From assembly GCA_005116815.1 (NCBI GenBank), contig SWDR01000031.1:127231-188716 (forward strand): DNA of 61,486 nucleotides. Reading direction: 5' to 3'. Shown here in pieces: positions 39,676-47,462 of this stretch (positions are counted from its first letter, which is position 1; every line of letters begins with the position of its first letter). Below the pieces are notes generated by a model, which saw only the letters and a program-made list of their open reading frames with translations, was not told where the DNA came from and did not search any database. The translations under genes and the position numbers were made by a program. The stretch comes from Nitrospira sp. (GTDB taxonomy: Bacteria; Nitrospirota; Nitrospiria; Nitrospirales; Nitrospiraceae).

Positions 39676-40941
39676 ATGAAACTGCACCAACAACTGTTCT
39701 GCCCCCTCATCTCCGCACTCATTCTATGGGGAGCCCCGGCAATGGGGGCCTCGACGAAAATCGTCATCGCCGACAGCCAGTACGTGATGGCTGACGGCGA
39801 TACCTTGGCCGCTGCAGAAGAAAAAGTCCTCCAGAGAGCCCAGCGAAAGGCAGTGGAGGAAGCGGGCATCTATCTCGAGGCCACATTCCACGATGTGGAA
39901 AAAGAATCTGGAGGGAAAAGCACGCAAGCCAGCTCCCTAGAAATCAGAACAATCGCCGCAGCCATCACGGAAACAGAAATCCTCGAATCTCGACGCTCCT
40001 TCGAGCGGGACCGCCCCGTCTTCTTTGTCCGCATTCGCGCCACAGTCAATATAAGCAGTCTCGCGGAGGCCATACGCCGACTGCAATCCGACCAGCAACT
40101 CGCACAACACTTTCGCCAGCTCCAGCAGGAAAACCACCAATTGCGCTCCCAATTACAAGAGCTTCAACAGCAGCCGATCGGTGTCCGAATGTTGGCCATT
40201 GAGCCGGGCGGAAAGTCCGCCGCACAGCAACGAGCGCGCATGCTGCTGGAAACCGCGCTCCACACACACAACTTACGAGACAAAATCCAGCTCAGCACCG
40301 ACGCCGCCATACTCGATGACCGTTACGTCGACCCACTGATCGTGCGAGGCCAAACCTATCTCCGGTTGGTCTCGCTGGCCTTTTCCCAGCAGGCTCAGCC
40401 CTCGGACTATTCAGACCATCTGGATAAAGCCAGGATAGACTTTGATCGTGCAATCACACTCGACGACAAGAATGTATGGGCATGGGTTGGGAAGGGAGAT
40501 ACATTCACGTGGTTGAAGCAATGGGACGAGGCGACCGCTGCCTACGAACAAGTTCTTGATCTCGATCCGTTTACCGATATCGCCCGCCAGCGGCTCATCG
40601 GCGCATACACGACGCAAGCGCGCCGCCAGGCAGAAACCAAATCATGGCAGCAGGCATTGGCCACACTGAAGAAGTTAATGAATGCCCAAACGCCTGAAAG
40701 CTGGATCCCCTATCAAAAGGAGGCCTATGCGCTTCGAAGCGAGATCTACGTCAAGCTGAATCAGCCTGAGCAGGCAATTGAAGATCTGTCCACTGTTATT
40801 CGGGTCGATCCCACCAATGCTACTGCCCTGGTCAACAGGGCAAAACTCTATCGAGAACGCCTACAGGGGCGACTCGCCAAAGATGACCTTGAGCGGGCCT
40901 GCGTCCTCGGGTCCAACCCTGCCTGCGAGCAATTACCATGA
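39676..40941 (+). CDS. Exported TPR-repeat protein with FlgT-like N-domain
   Basis: A 421-aa protein with a signal peptide (about residues 8-25, LFCPLISALILWGAPAMGA) and an N-terminal domain of the kind found in FlgT/LPP20-like proteins (TLAAAEEKVLQRAQRKAVEEAG, then ITETEILESRR). A short coiled coil (about 130-170, Gln/Leu-rich) and at least four TPR units to the C-terminus follow. Likely periplasmic scaffold; no flagellar genes are nearby, so a motility role is not supported. The downstream 328-bp gap holds the oxidoreductase promoter. Confidence 0.78.
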   Translation: MKLHQQLFCPLISALILWGAPAMGASTKIVIADSQYVMADGDTLAAAEEKVLQRAQRKAVEEAGIYLEATFHDVEKESGGKSTQASSLEIRTIAAAITETEILESRRSFERDRPVFFVRIRATVNISSLAEAIRRLQSDQQLAQHFRQLQQENHQLRSQLQELQQQPIGVRMLAIEPGGKSAAQQRARMLLETALHTHNLRDKIQLSTDAAILDDRYVDPLIVRGQTYLRLVSLAFSQQAQPSDYSDHLDKARIDFDRAITLDDKNVWAWVGKGDTFTWLKQWDEATAAYEQVLDLDPFTDIARQRLIGAYTTQARRQAETKSWQQALATLKKLMNAQTPESWIPYQKEAYALRSEIYVKLNQPEQAIEDLSTVIRVDPTNATALVNRAKLYRERLQGRLAKDDLERACVLGSNPACEQLP

Positions 40942-41022
40942 CACCTTGCAACACATTGAATACACACTCATTGTTTACGGGCAACTAGCCAATCCATACC
41001 TACTGAAGCCATGCCGATTAGT

Positions 41023-41052
41023 TTGACAGGGCGAAATCCAGATCTCTATAAT
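41023..41052 (+). promoter_or_regulatory. Strong sigma70-type promoter of the 2-oxoacid oxidoreductase operon
   Basis: TTGACA at 41023-41028 (6 of 6), an 18-base spacer and TATAAT at 41047-41052 (6 of 6). Transcription would start near 41059, giving a leader of about 210 bases before the first gene at 41270. No regulator site or riboswitch is recognised in that leader. Consensus hexamers suggest high constitutive expression, fitting central carbon metabolism. Confidence 0.8.
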
Positions 41053-41269
41053 ATGCGCGCTTCAACGGGCACGATTAGCTACCTGCAGGCAAGCCAACAG
41101 CTCAGGACAAAAGACCTAAGCCTCTCTCGTTAGATGGCCCGAAATTTCACGATGGTGGGCCTTCTGCGAGGTTGCAGGTGACATAGAAAAAGCTTAGAGT
41201 GAGGAAGATCCAGATCATCGAAAAATTGTGTTTCTCGTTCTTTAACCCCTTGCCGGAGAGTAAGCCGTA

Positions 41270-41905
41270 ATGACTCAGTATCGCGTCCTTCCAGGCCCGG
41301 AACATTTCCTTCCTCCATCGGCTGCGAGCATGGGCATTTGCTTGCCAAACCCTGGGGAAGCCCACATCAACGGTGTGATCGTCCCAGAGGAAAAAGCATA
41401 CGAGGAAGCGGCGAAACAATTCCTCATGGCCAAAGTGCCGACGATCTTCCCAGGCCCCTTAGTTCTGTGGGCATGGAACGAGAAAGCTGCCAAAAAGGCA
41501 ACCGCCATCCGTCACTTATATAATACGCTCAAGGAATGCGTGCAGCCAGGGCAGACGCCCATGCTGATTCCGATGCCGGACTACCGCCCCAAATACCCGA
41601 AGATCAATCCTGAAGTCGAAATCAATCCCAACCACCCGAACCTGACCATCTGGCACAATAAGATTGATTGCTGCATGTTCGTCGGGGTCCATTGCCATCA
41701 GGCAAATTTGGCGCTCAAAATCATTCGTGGCGGCACCTCCTGCTACACGGTTGCCATGTGCGCTCAGGCTGGCCATGAAGATGCGATGCTATCCTTTCGC
41801 GACGCATCGGTCGAAAAGATCATGAAACTAGCCGAGTGGGTGAGAAAGTTGAAAGGGACAGTCCAACCACGGCTGACATCAGCAAAGAGCGGAGCCTCAA
41901 ACTAA
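41270..41905 (+). CDS. Fifth (accessory) subunit of 2-oxoacid:ferredoxin oxidoreductase
   Basis: A 211-aa protein that opens the oxidoreductase operon. It has no TPP or FeS motif of the classical subunits. Visible features are VIVPEEKAYEEAAKQFLMAK, PTIFPGPLVLWAWNEKA, and a Cys/His-rich stretch DCCMFVGVHCHQANLALKII followed by CYTVAMCAQAGHEDAM. The pattern fits the extra small subunit seen in five-subunit pyruvate or 2-oxoglutarate oxidoreductases of aerobic reductive-TCA bacteria. Similar proteins are often labelled carbon monoxide dehydrogenase beta subunit family. Its role in electron transfer or oxygen tolerance is inferred. Confidence 0.75.
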   Translation: MTQYRVLPGPEHFLPPSAASMGICLPNPGEAHINGVIVPEEKAYEEAAKQFLMAKVPTIFPGPLVLWAWNEKAAKKATAIRHLYNTLKECVQPGQTPMLIPMPDYRPKYPKINPEVEINPNHPNLTIWHNKIDCCMFVGVHCHQANLALKIIRGGTSCYTVAMCAQAGHEDAMLSFRDASVEKIMKLAEWVRKLKGTVQPRLTSAKSGASN

Positions 41906-41945
41906 GCCGTTTGAAGTTCTGGAGAGAGTGAAAGGAGGCTGATCC

Positions 41946-43154
41946 ATGGCAGACACACATTCGGTCATCGGCACAAAGAATAAAAAAGGTCAGACATTTA
42001 CCGACACCTGGAAGATGATGAACGACGCGCCACGCACGCCGTCATTCTATACGGGAAGCGAAGTCATCAAGGAAGCCCTCCGGCGGGCCAGCTGCGACGT
42101 GATGATTGCCTACCCGATTACCCCACAGAGCGAAGCGGCCGCCTTGATCGGCGAACTCTTTGCCGAGGGATACATCGGCGACTACTTCCGCGGCGAGAGC
42201 GAATTCGCCGTCATGTCGCAATGCGCGGGAGCGGCCTTCGGAGGCGCGCGCGTCTTCACGACAACCGCGGGCCCCGGCACGATGCGCGCGATGGAGAATT
42301 TCCCGATGTGGTCCGGCGCACGGTTGCCGATCCAGATGATCGTCACCTGCCGCGGCATCAACTCACCGCTCTCGATTCAGCCAGACACACTCGAAATCGC
42401 CTATCTATTGAATACCGGCATGCTCGTCTGGCATGCGGAAACCGCGCAGGACTTCTTCGATTGGATCCTCAAGGGCTACATGGTCTCGGAAGAGCCTGAT
42501 GTGCACCTTCCCTTGGCGCTGTGCTGCGATGGATTCTTCGTCACGCACACCAAGGACGTGGTCAATCTGACTCCGGCCGACATGTGCCTGCCTCCCTACG
42601 ACCCCTACCGCTCACCCGTGCCCTGCATGGACATGGAATGTCCGCCGGTCCGGATGATGCGCGATCCGTTTGTCATGAAGAGCAACTACATCAGCTACGC
42701 CACCCACGCATCCTGGCAACAGGAAGTCTGGGCAGCCGTGGAACGGTCCCGTAAACACACGATCAAGTGGCTGAACGGCTTGATCGAAACTGAAAACACC
42801 GATGCCGAGGTCATCATTGTGGCCTCCGGAACCGCGGTGTCTCAGGGACGTGAGGCCATCCGGCTCCTCGAGGACGAGGGCATCCGTTGCGGTCTGGTCA
42901 AGGTCAAAGTCTTGCGGCCATGGCCGGGCGAAGAAATCCGTGAAGCCACGAAGAACGCCAAACACATCATCGTCCCGGAGTTCAATGTGACCGGATGGCT
43001 AGCCAAGGAAATCAAGGCCACCATCCCCAACAGCGAACGGGTACATGCAGGCCCACGCGTCTGCGGCGGCATGACGATGCCACCGGAAATCATCGTTTCA
43101 GAAATCAAGACCCTGCTTGGCATACATACCGTGTCGATGGCCAGTCGCGGCTGA
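41946..43154 (+). CDS. porA: 2-oxoacid:ferredoxin oxidoreductase alpha subunit
   Basis: A 402-aa subunit that binds the pyrimidine side of thiamine diphosphate. It shows TGSEVIKEALRRASCDVMIAYPITPQSE (split as VMIAYPITPQSE), ESEFAVMSQCAGAAFGGARVFTTTAGPG-type sequence (TTTAGPGTMRAMENF), and a C-terminal transketolase-like domain (IIVASGTAVSQGREAIRLL, KVLRPWPGEEI). With beta, gamma and delta it reversibly converts an acyl-CoA plus CO2 into a 2-oxoacid using ferredoxin. Pyruvate versus 2-oxoglutarate specificity cannot be told from this reading, so the symbol is provisional. Confidence 0.88.
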   Translation: MADTHSVIGTKNKKGQTFTDTWKMMNDAPRTPSFYTGSEVIKEALRRASCDVMIAYPITPQSEAAALIGELFAEGYIGDYFRGESEFAVMSQCAGAAFGGARVFTTTAGPGTMRAMENFPMWSGARLPIQMIVTCRGINSPLSIQPDTLEIAYLLNTGMLVWHAETAQDFFDWILKGYMVSEEPDVHLPLALCCDGFFVTHTKDVVNLTPADMCLPPYDPYRSPVPCMDMECPPVRMMRDPFVMKSNYISYATHASWQQEVWAAVERSRKHTIKWLNGLIETENTDAEVIIVASGTAVSQGREAIRLLEDEGIRCGLVKVKVLRPWPGEEIREATKNAKHIIVPEFNVTGWLAKEIKATIPNSERVHAGPRVCGGMTMPPEIIVSEIKTLLGIHTVSMASRG

Positions 43155-43216
43155 TTGGATCGAGACAAGCAAGCACTAAACGCCCTGAATAAGACGCACG
43201 TATTGAGGAGGCCATC

Positions 43217-44122
43217 ATGAGCAAGGAACGTATCAAAATTTCTGAAGACCTGTACGACATTATGCCGTCCGACTATCAAGACCTGGTGAAAAGCGCGACC
43301 TACGGCAAAGAAGACCGGGGCTGGAAGGATATCGGCAACAGCAAGGAACTGATCGAGCAGCATTCTCTCTGCGCCGGCTGCCCTGAATCCATGGCCTTCC
43401 GCTACATCCTGGCCTCCTTGCCTAACCCGGAAGATACCGTCATGGTCGGCTCCACCGGCTGTACCAGCTTGGTGTTCCCCATGGTGGCCGTGCACAACAT
43501 CCACTCCCTCTTCGGCAACCAGAACGCCATCGCCTCCGGCTTGAAGCGCGCCTTGAGCGTCCGCTTCCCGGGCCGGACGAAAGACGTGGTCGTGCTGGCC
43601 GGAGACGGTGCCACCGTCGATATCGGCCTCGACATGACCTTACAGGCCTGGTTCCGCCAGGAAAAGTTCACCACGATTTGCTTCGACAACGAACTGTACG
43701 CCAACACGGGCGGCCAGGAGAGCGGTCTGATGCAAAAGGGCTTCGTCGCCAAGATGGCGCCGGTTGGGAAACTTTTCGACAAGGTCCGTCTGCCGGAAAT
43801 CGCCCGTGAATCAGGCTGCCATTACGTGGTGCAATGCACCGTCAGCAAGCCATCCCTCATTGAGAAGGTGGTCCGGAACGCGGTCATGATCTCGCGCGAA
43901 ATCGGCCCGACCTACCTCCAGCTCTATACGCCATGCATTCTCGAAATCGGGAAGAACAGCATGGAAGGGCTCCAGGAAATGCGGGATTCTGAAAAGCCGA
44001 CTGAGCGGTTCGCCTACAAAGAGTACATCAGTGAGCCAGCCAAGCAACTTCTGGCAGAGATGGCCGCCAAGGACAAAGAAAAGAAGGCCGCAGCCAAGCA
44101 GCTAGCCTCGCAAGGAGCCTAA
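43217..44122 (+). CDS. porB: 2-oxoacid:ferredoxin oxidoreductase beta subunit
   Basis: A 301-aa TPP-binding subunit. The FeS-ligand CAGCPESMAFR sits near residue 55, a further Cys is in GSTGCTSLVFP, and the TPP/Mg motif is LAGDGATVDIGL with DNELYANTGGQ. The C-terminus is a Lys/Ala-rich helix (AKDKEKKAAAKQ). It lies between alpha and gamma with AGGAGG-type ribosome sites. Confidence 0.92.
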   Translation: MSKERIKISEDLYDIMPSDYQDLVKSATYGKEDRGWKDIGNSKELIEQHSLCAGCPESMAFRYILASLPNPEDTVMVGSTGCTSLVFPMVAVHNIHSLFGNQNAIASGLKRALSVRFPGRTKDVVVLAGDGATVDIGLDMTLQAWFRQEKFTTICFDNELYANTGGQESGLMQKGFVAKMAPVGKLFDKVRLPEIARESGCHYVVQCTVSKPSLIEKVVRNAVMISREIGPTYLQLYTPCILEIGKNSMEGLQEMRDSEKPTERFAYKEYISEPAKQLLAEMAAKDKEKKAAAKQLASQGA

Positions 44123-44146
44123 TCCGATTCTGGAGGAGAGACGACC

Positions 44147-44854
44147 ATGATCAAGAAACGACTGAATATCCGGATGTCGGGATTGGGCGGACAGGGCGCC
44201 GTCACTGCCGCGCACGTCCTGGCCATGGCCGCCAACCGCGACGGCAAGTTTTCGATCTCTAATCCCTTCTTCGGCGCCGAGAAGCGTATGGCGCCAGCCG
44301 AAAGTTATTGCCGGATCGGCATTGAACGGATCTATGACCGTGGCGAATTGGTATTTCCAGACGTCATCCAGGTCTTTCATCCCCAGGTCATCACCATGGG
44401 GAAGAGCTACACGATGCCCTTCTACTCAGGTGTGAAGGAAGGCGGCCTCGTTGTCATCAACTCCGACCAGGAGCTGCTGTCAGCCGATGACATTGAACGG
44501 CTCAAAGATCTCAATGTGAAGGTGTTTTACATTGCGGGAACCGAGCTCGCAATCGAAGTGGCCGGCACCGAGCTCTCGACCAATATGGCGATGATCGGAT
44601 CGGTTGCTGGCATCACCAAATGCGTCTCGATGGAATCCCTGGACGGCGCCTTGCAGGAACGGTTCGGCAAGAAGTTCGTCGCCTCCGGTGGAACCGCCTC
44701 CTTGGATGAAGCGATCAAGAAGAAGTTCGCCAAGAAAGAAATGTTGCTGGCAAAGAACTTGGCAACCGTGCAGGCGGCCTATGAAATCGCCAGTAAATGG
44801 GCCGAAGACAATAAGTATGAGCTGCGAGTCGGTAATCCTGCCGTTGCGGCTTAA
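44147..44854 (+). CDS. porG: 2-oxoacid:ferredoxin oxidoreductase gamma subunit
   Basis: A 235-aa subunit of the CoA-binding type. The family opening NIRMSGLGGQGAVTAAHVLA is clear. SNPFFGAEKRMAPAESYCRI, FHPQVITMGKSY and the end segment AEDNKYELR also fit. It lies 24 bp after beta, with GGAGGAGA before the ATG. Confidence 0.92.
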   Translation: MIKKRLNIRMSGLGGQGAVTAAHVLAMAANRDGKFSISNPFFGAEKRMAPAESYCRIGIERIYDRGELVFPDVIQVFHPQVITMGKSYTMPFYSGVKEGGLVVINSDQELLSADDIERLKDLNVKVFYIAGTELAIEVAGTELSTNMAMIGSVAGITKCVSMESLDGALQERFGKKFVASGGTASLDEAIKKKFAKKEMLLAKNLATVQAAYEIASKWAEDNKYELRVGNPAVAA

Positions 44855-44877
44855 CGAGAGAGAAGGAACCAGCTCGC

Positions 44878-45156
44878 ATGTATAACGTAGCGCAAGTCAT
44901 CGATGAGAAATGCGTGGCCAAAAAGGGATGCCGCCTCTGCATTATGTATTGTCCGGAGGCCAATTGCCTCGACCTGAATCCAAGCAAGATGGTGGCCGAA
45001 GTGATGATTGACCGCTGCAAGGGCTGTGAGCTCTGCGTGGTCGTCTGCGACGCGGCCAAACATAATGCCATCAGTATGCAGGCTGTCAGTGCCACCGGAC
45101 AACTGATGTCCAATAAAGGTGAGTCAGCAGCTCTTGGGCAGGCCTACCAAGGCTAA
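44878..45156 (+). CDS. porD: 2-oxoacid:ferredoxin oxidoreductase delta subunit (ferredoxin-like)
   Basis: A 92-aa iron-sulfur subunit. Two 4Fe-4S motifs are visible: C-x5-CRLCIMYCPEANC and CKGCELCVVVCDAA. The first has a longer than usual gap (C-x5-C) before the CxxCxxxC(P) run. The second lacks the usual Pro after the last Cys (Asp instead). It ends the operon, 30 bp before a strong terminator. Confidence 0.92.
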   Translation: MYNVAQVIDEKCVAKKGCRLCIMYCPEANCLDLNPSKMVAEVMIDRCKGCELCVVVCDAAKHNAISMQAVSATGQLMSNKGESAALGQAYQG

Positions 45157-45186
45157 CCGTTTTTTGTAGCGGGTCTCCCGCGCAAG

Positions 45187-45218
45187 ACCCCATGGCGCCT
45201 GCGCTATGGGGTTTTTTG
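45187..45218 (+). terminator. Intrinsic terminator of the oxidoreductase operon
   Basis: CCCCATGGCGC pairs with GCGCTATGGGG around a 2-base loop, with TTTTTTG directly after it. It separates the operon from the 89-aa gene. Confidence 0.9.
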
Positions 45219-45243
45219 TTGGTACCGCTCTAAGGGAGAATAG

Positions 45244-45513
45244 ATGGAAACAGAAGATAATGTCATCGATGAGCTCATTCGAGAGATCTCAGGCCTCATT
45301 CATGAATACCCGAAAGTACTCGAACGGCGGGCTGCCGAAATTCATGCCAGCGGGAAGGACCCTGATTTAGCGCAGACGCTCATCAAGGCTGCCGATACCA
45401 TGCGCGATAGCGGGAACCTCTATCTCACCTGGGCCATTCACTATGCATCCGTTGCGGCAGGCAGAACCGATGCGACCTCAAATGAAGATGAAACTGAGGA
45501 TTTTGACGTGTAG
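45244..45513 (+). CDS. Small acidic hypothetical protein
   Basis: An 89-aa acidic helical protein (NVIDELIREISGLIHEYPKVL, then DPDLAQTLIKAADTMRDSG, ending in an Asp/Glu-rich tail). I recognise no family. A ribosome site AGGGAGAA lies 4 bases before the ATG. It stands alone between the operon terminator and tRNA-Asn. Confidence 0.65.
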   Translation: METEDNVIDELIREISGLIHEYPKVLERRAAEIHASGKDPDLAQTLIKAADTMRDSGNLYLTWAIHYASVAAGRTDATSNEDETEDFDV

Positions 45514-45577
45514 CCGATAGCACACAATTCATCAATTGCCCTGATAGAAAAAAATCTCCCCCCAACAGAAATCTTTT

Positions 45578-45586
45578 GATAGAATA
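45578..45586 (+). promoter_or_regulatory. Extended -10 promoter for tRNA-Asn
   Basis: TGATAGAAT, an extended -10 element (TG, one base, TAGAAT), lies 26 bp upstream of the tRNA. No good -35 hexamer is seen, as expected for this class. Confidence 0.4.
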
Positions 45587-45612
45587 CGCAGCCCGATGAC
45601 GGACTGTCTCGT

Positions 45613-45687
45613 TCCCCGGTAGCTCAGTGGTAGAGCAGCCGGCTGTTAACCGGCTGGTCGCAGGTTCGACTCCTGCCCGGGGAGCCA
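45613..45687 (+). tRNA. tRNA-Asn (GUU)
   Basis: A complete cloverleaf with encoded CCA. Acceptor TCCCCGG pairs with CCGGGGA, the D-arm is AGCTCAGTGGTAGAGC, and the anticodon stem-loop GCCGGCTGTTAACCGGC has anticodon GTT. The T-arm is CGCAGGTTCGACTCCTGC. It reads asparagine codons. Confidence 0.96.
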
Positions 45688-45806
45688 CAATCTCAAGGCC
45701 TTCGAGACCTCTCTCGAAGGCCTTTGTCGTCTTCAGTGGGACTGATGCTATTTCAGCTTACCGTGTTCCGGCAATTCATATTGCGGAGCGAATTGGACTT
45801 TCATCG

Positions 45807-46862
45807 ATGATGGCCACCATGGAGCCTGACTGGCGAATATTCACACCGGCAGCCCTCCTCCACAATTCATATCTCATGACCGTTCTGCCAGGTTACTGGT
45901 CTCGCCGAGGACTTCTTGCCGGAATACCTTCTGAGTCACGACTCTTCACCACCGAGCCTCAGACCCAAGTACTCGGCTTCTGCCACTGGCAGACAGCCAG
46001 AACCAATTGCCAGACCATCGTACTCGTGCATGGGCTTGAAGGCAGTAGCGAATCGCACTATATGCATGGGATTGCCGCAAAAGCCTATCGTGCAGGCTTC
46101 AATGTCATCCGCATGAACCAACGTACATGTGGCGGGACCGAACACCTCACGCCAACGCTCTACAACAGTGGATTGAGCCAGGACTTTCGAGCCGTCGTTC
46201 ATGAATTGGCGCACGTGGATGGACTCGATCGCATCTGGCTTGTCGGCTATTCGATGGGAGGCAATCTCGTCCTCAAAGCAGCCGGAGAATTCGGCTCGTC
46301 GGAACCAGCGTTGGCCGGAGCGATCGCCGTCTGCCCGAATATCGATCCAGCGCAATGTGCCAAGGCGTTGGAAGAGCCAAGAAACTGGATCTACCACTAC
46401 CACTTCTTGACCAAGCTCAAATCGCGCATGAGGCGCAAAGCCGCGCTCTTTCCAGAAAAGTGGAATCTCACCGGACTCGATCGTATCCGCACCATCAGCG
46501 ACTTCGACGACCGTTACACCGCCCAAGACGGAGGATATGCGAGTGGTGCTGATTACTATAATCTGGCCGGGTCACAGCATGTAGCAGGAAAGATCGCCGT
46601 GCCAACCATCATCGTCACGGCACAAGACGATCCGTTCATTCCCTACTCGATGTTTTCTCTCGCGGCCATCAATCAGAACCCCTACATCCGACTGACCGCA
46701 CCGCAATACGGTGGCCACTGCGGATTCGTTCAGCGATCCCAGCATGATGAAGACCGGTTTTGGGTGGAGAATCGAATCATCGAAACGATAGGGAGGTGTG
46801 GAGAGGGTGGATGGCCGGCTGCCCCTTCAGACAAAGCAACCGGCAGCGCAAAGCACAGCTAG
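45807..46862 (+). CDS. Alpha/beta-fold hydrolase, YheT family
   Basis: A 351-aa soluble hydrolase. The YheT/ABHD1-3 pattern is clear: VLVHGLEGSSESHYM, GFNVIRMNQRTCGGTE, nucleophile elbow GYSMGGN (Ser at about 152), acid QDDPFIPYSMF (about 270) and catalytic His in YGGHCGFV. The frame opens inside tRNA-Asn, so the ATG at 45807 is preferred (45810 and 45819 are alternatives). Substrates of the family are esters, possibly lipids. Confidence 0.88.
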   Translation: MMATMEPDWRIFTPAALLHNSYLMTVLPGYWSRRGLLAGIPSESRLFTTEPQTQVLGFCHWQTARTNCQTIVLVHGLEGSSESHYMHGIAAKAYRAGFNVIRMNQRTCGGTEHLTPTLYNSGLSQDFRAVVHELAHVDGLDRIWLVGYSMGGNLVLKAAGEFGSSEPALAGAIAVCPNIDPAQCAKALEEPRNWIYHYHFLTKLKSRMRRKAALFPEKWNLTGLDRIRTISDFDDRYTAQDGGYASGADYYNLAGSQHVAGKIAVPTIIVTAQDDPFIPYSMFSLAAINQNPYIRLTAPQYGGHCGFVQRSQHDEDRFWVENRIIETIGRCGEGGWPAAPSDKATGSAKHS

Positions 46863-47320
46863 GCCGTTTGCTTGCTAACCCGTCTGGATTCCACCTCAGC
46901 CACCTGTTGTGCGCACTTCCTGACCCACGTCACAATGAGCCAGGCACTGGTCGCGACAATGCCGGCGATAAACATCCAGTTATAGATCCCTTTTCCTGAT
47001 TTGCTGAGAAACGGGTCACAGACGTAGAGCACTACACCATAGGCCATCGACACAATTGCGAAGGTCGTCACCGGAAGAATTAATGCCCGATAGGGTACGA
47101 GCCACTTCCACTCATCCGGTGGCTCAGCAGTCAATTGACGGGCCCCGAGCCAGGCAATCGCCAGCACACCGCCATACCCGATAAATTGCACCAGATCTGA
47201 GGCACGCAGTTTCCCCACGGTGGTCTCACGAAACAGCGGAAGATGCCCCAGGATCACAGCGAACAAAAACGTCAGCGCCATTGCCACTCCGTATTCCATC
47301 ATCCACTTGCGTGCCTTCAT
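46859..47320 (-). CDS. Four-helix membrane protein of unknown function
   Basis: A 153-aa protein with four hydrophobic segments (for example GVAMALTFLFAVILG, LVQFIGYGGVLAIAWLGA and WMFIAGIVATSAWLIVTW). The ATG at 47320 is chosen because GGGAGG lies 6 bases upstream and the product begins MKARKWMMEYG; the open frame extends to 47392. I recognise no family. Its stop overlaps that of the convergent hydrolase by 4 bp. Confidence 0.7.
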   Translation of the reverse strand: MKARKWMMEYGVAMALTFLFAVILGHLPLFRETTVGKLRASDLVQFIGYGGVLAIAWLGARQLTAEPPDEWKWLVPYRALILPVTTFAIVSMAYGVVLYVCDPFLSKSGKGIYNWMFIAGIVATSAWLIVTWVRKCAQQVAEVESRRVSKQTA

Positions 47321-47462
47321 GCTGCCCTCCCTCGATTCGATCACTTCCCTATCATCCGCCTGGCGGATGTACGTCATAGAGAAGCATAGCACCTCGACAA
47401 CTTATCCATGTATTCAATCTGTTCTGTGAGAAAATGGAGAAAGGTACGCAGGCCCAATCGGA

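Noticed and set aside
45627-45806. N-terminal extension of the YheT hydrolase
   Set aside because: It would be translated from within tRNA-Asn; the recognisable protein starts at 45807.
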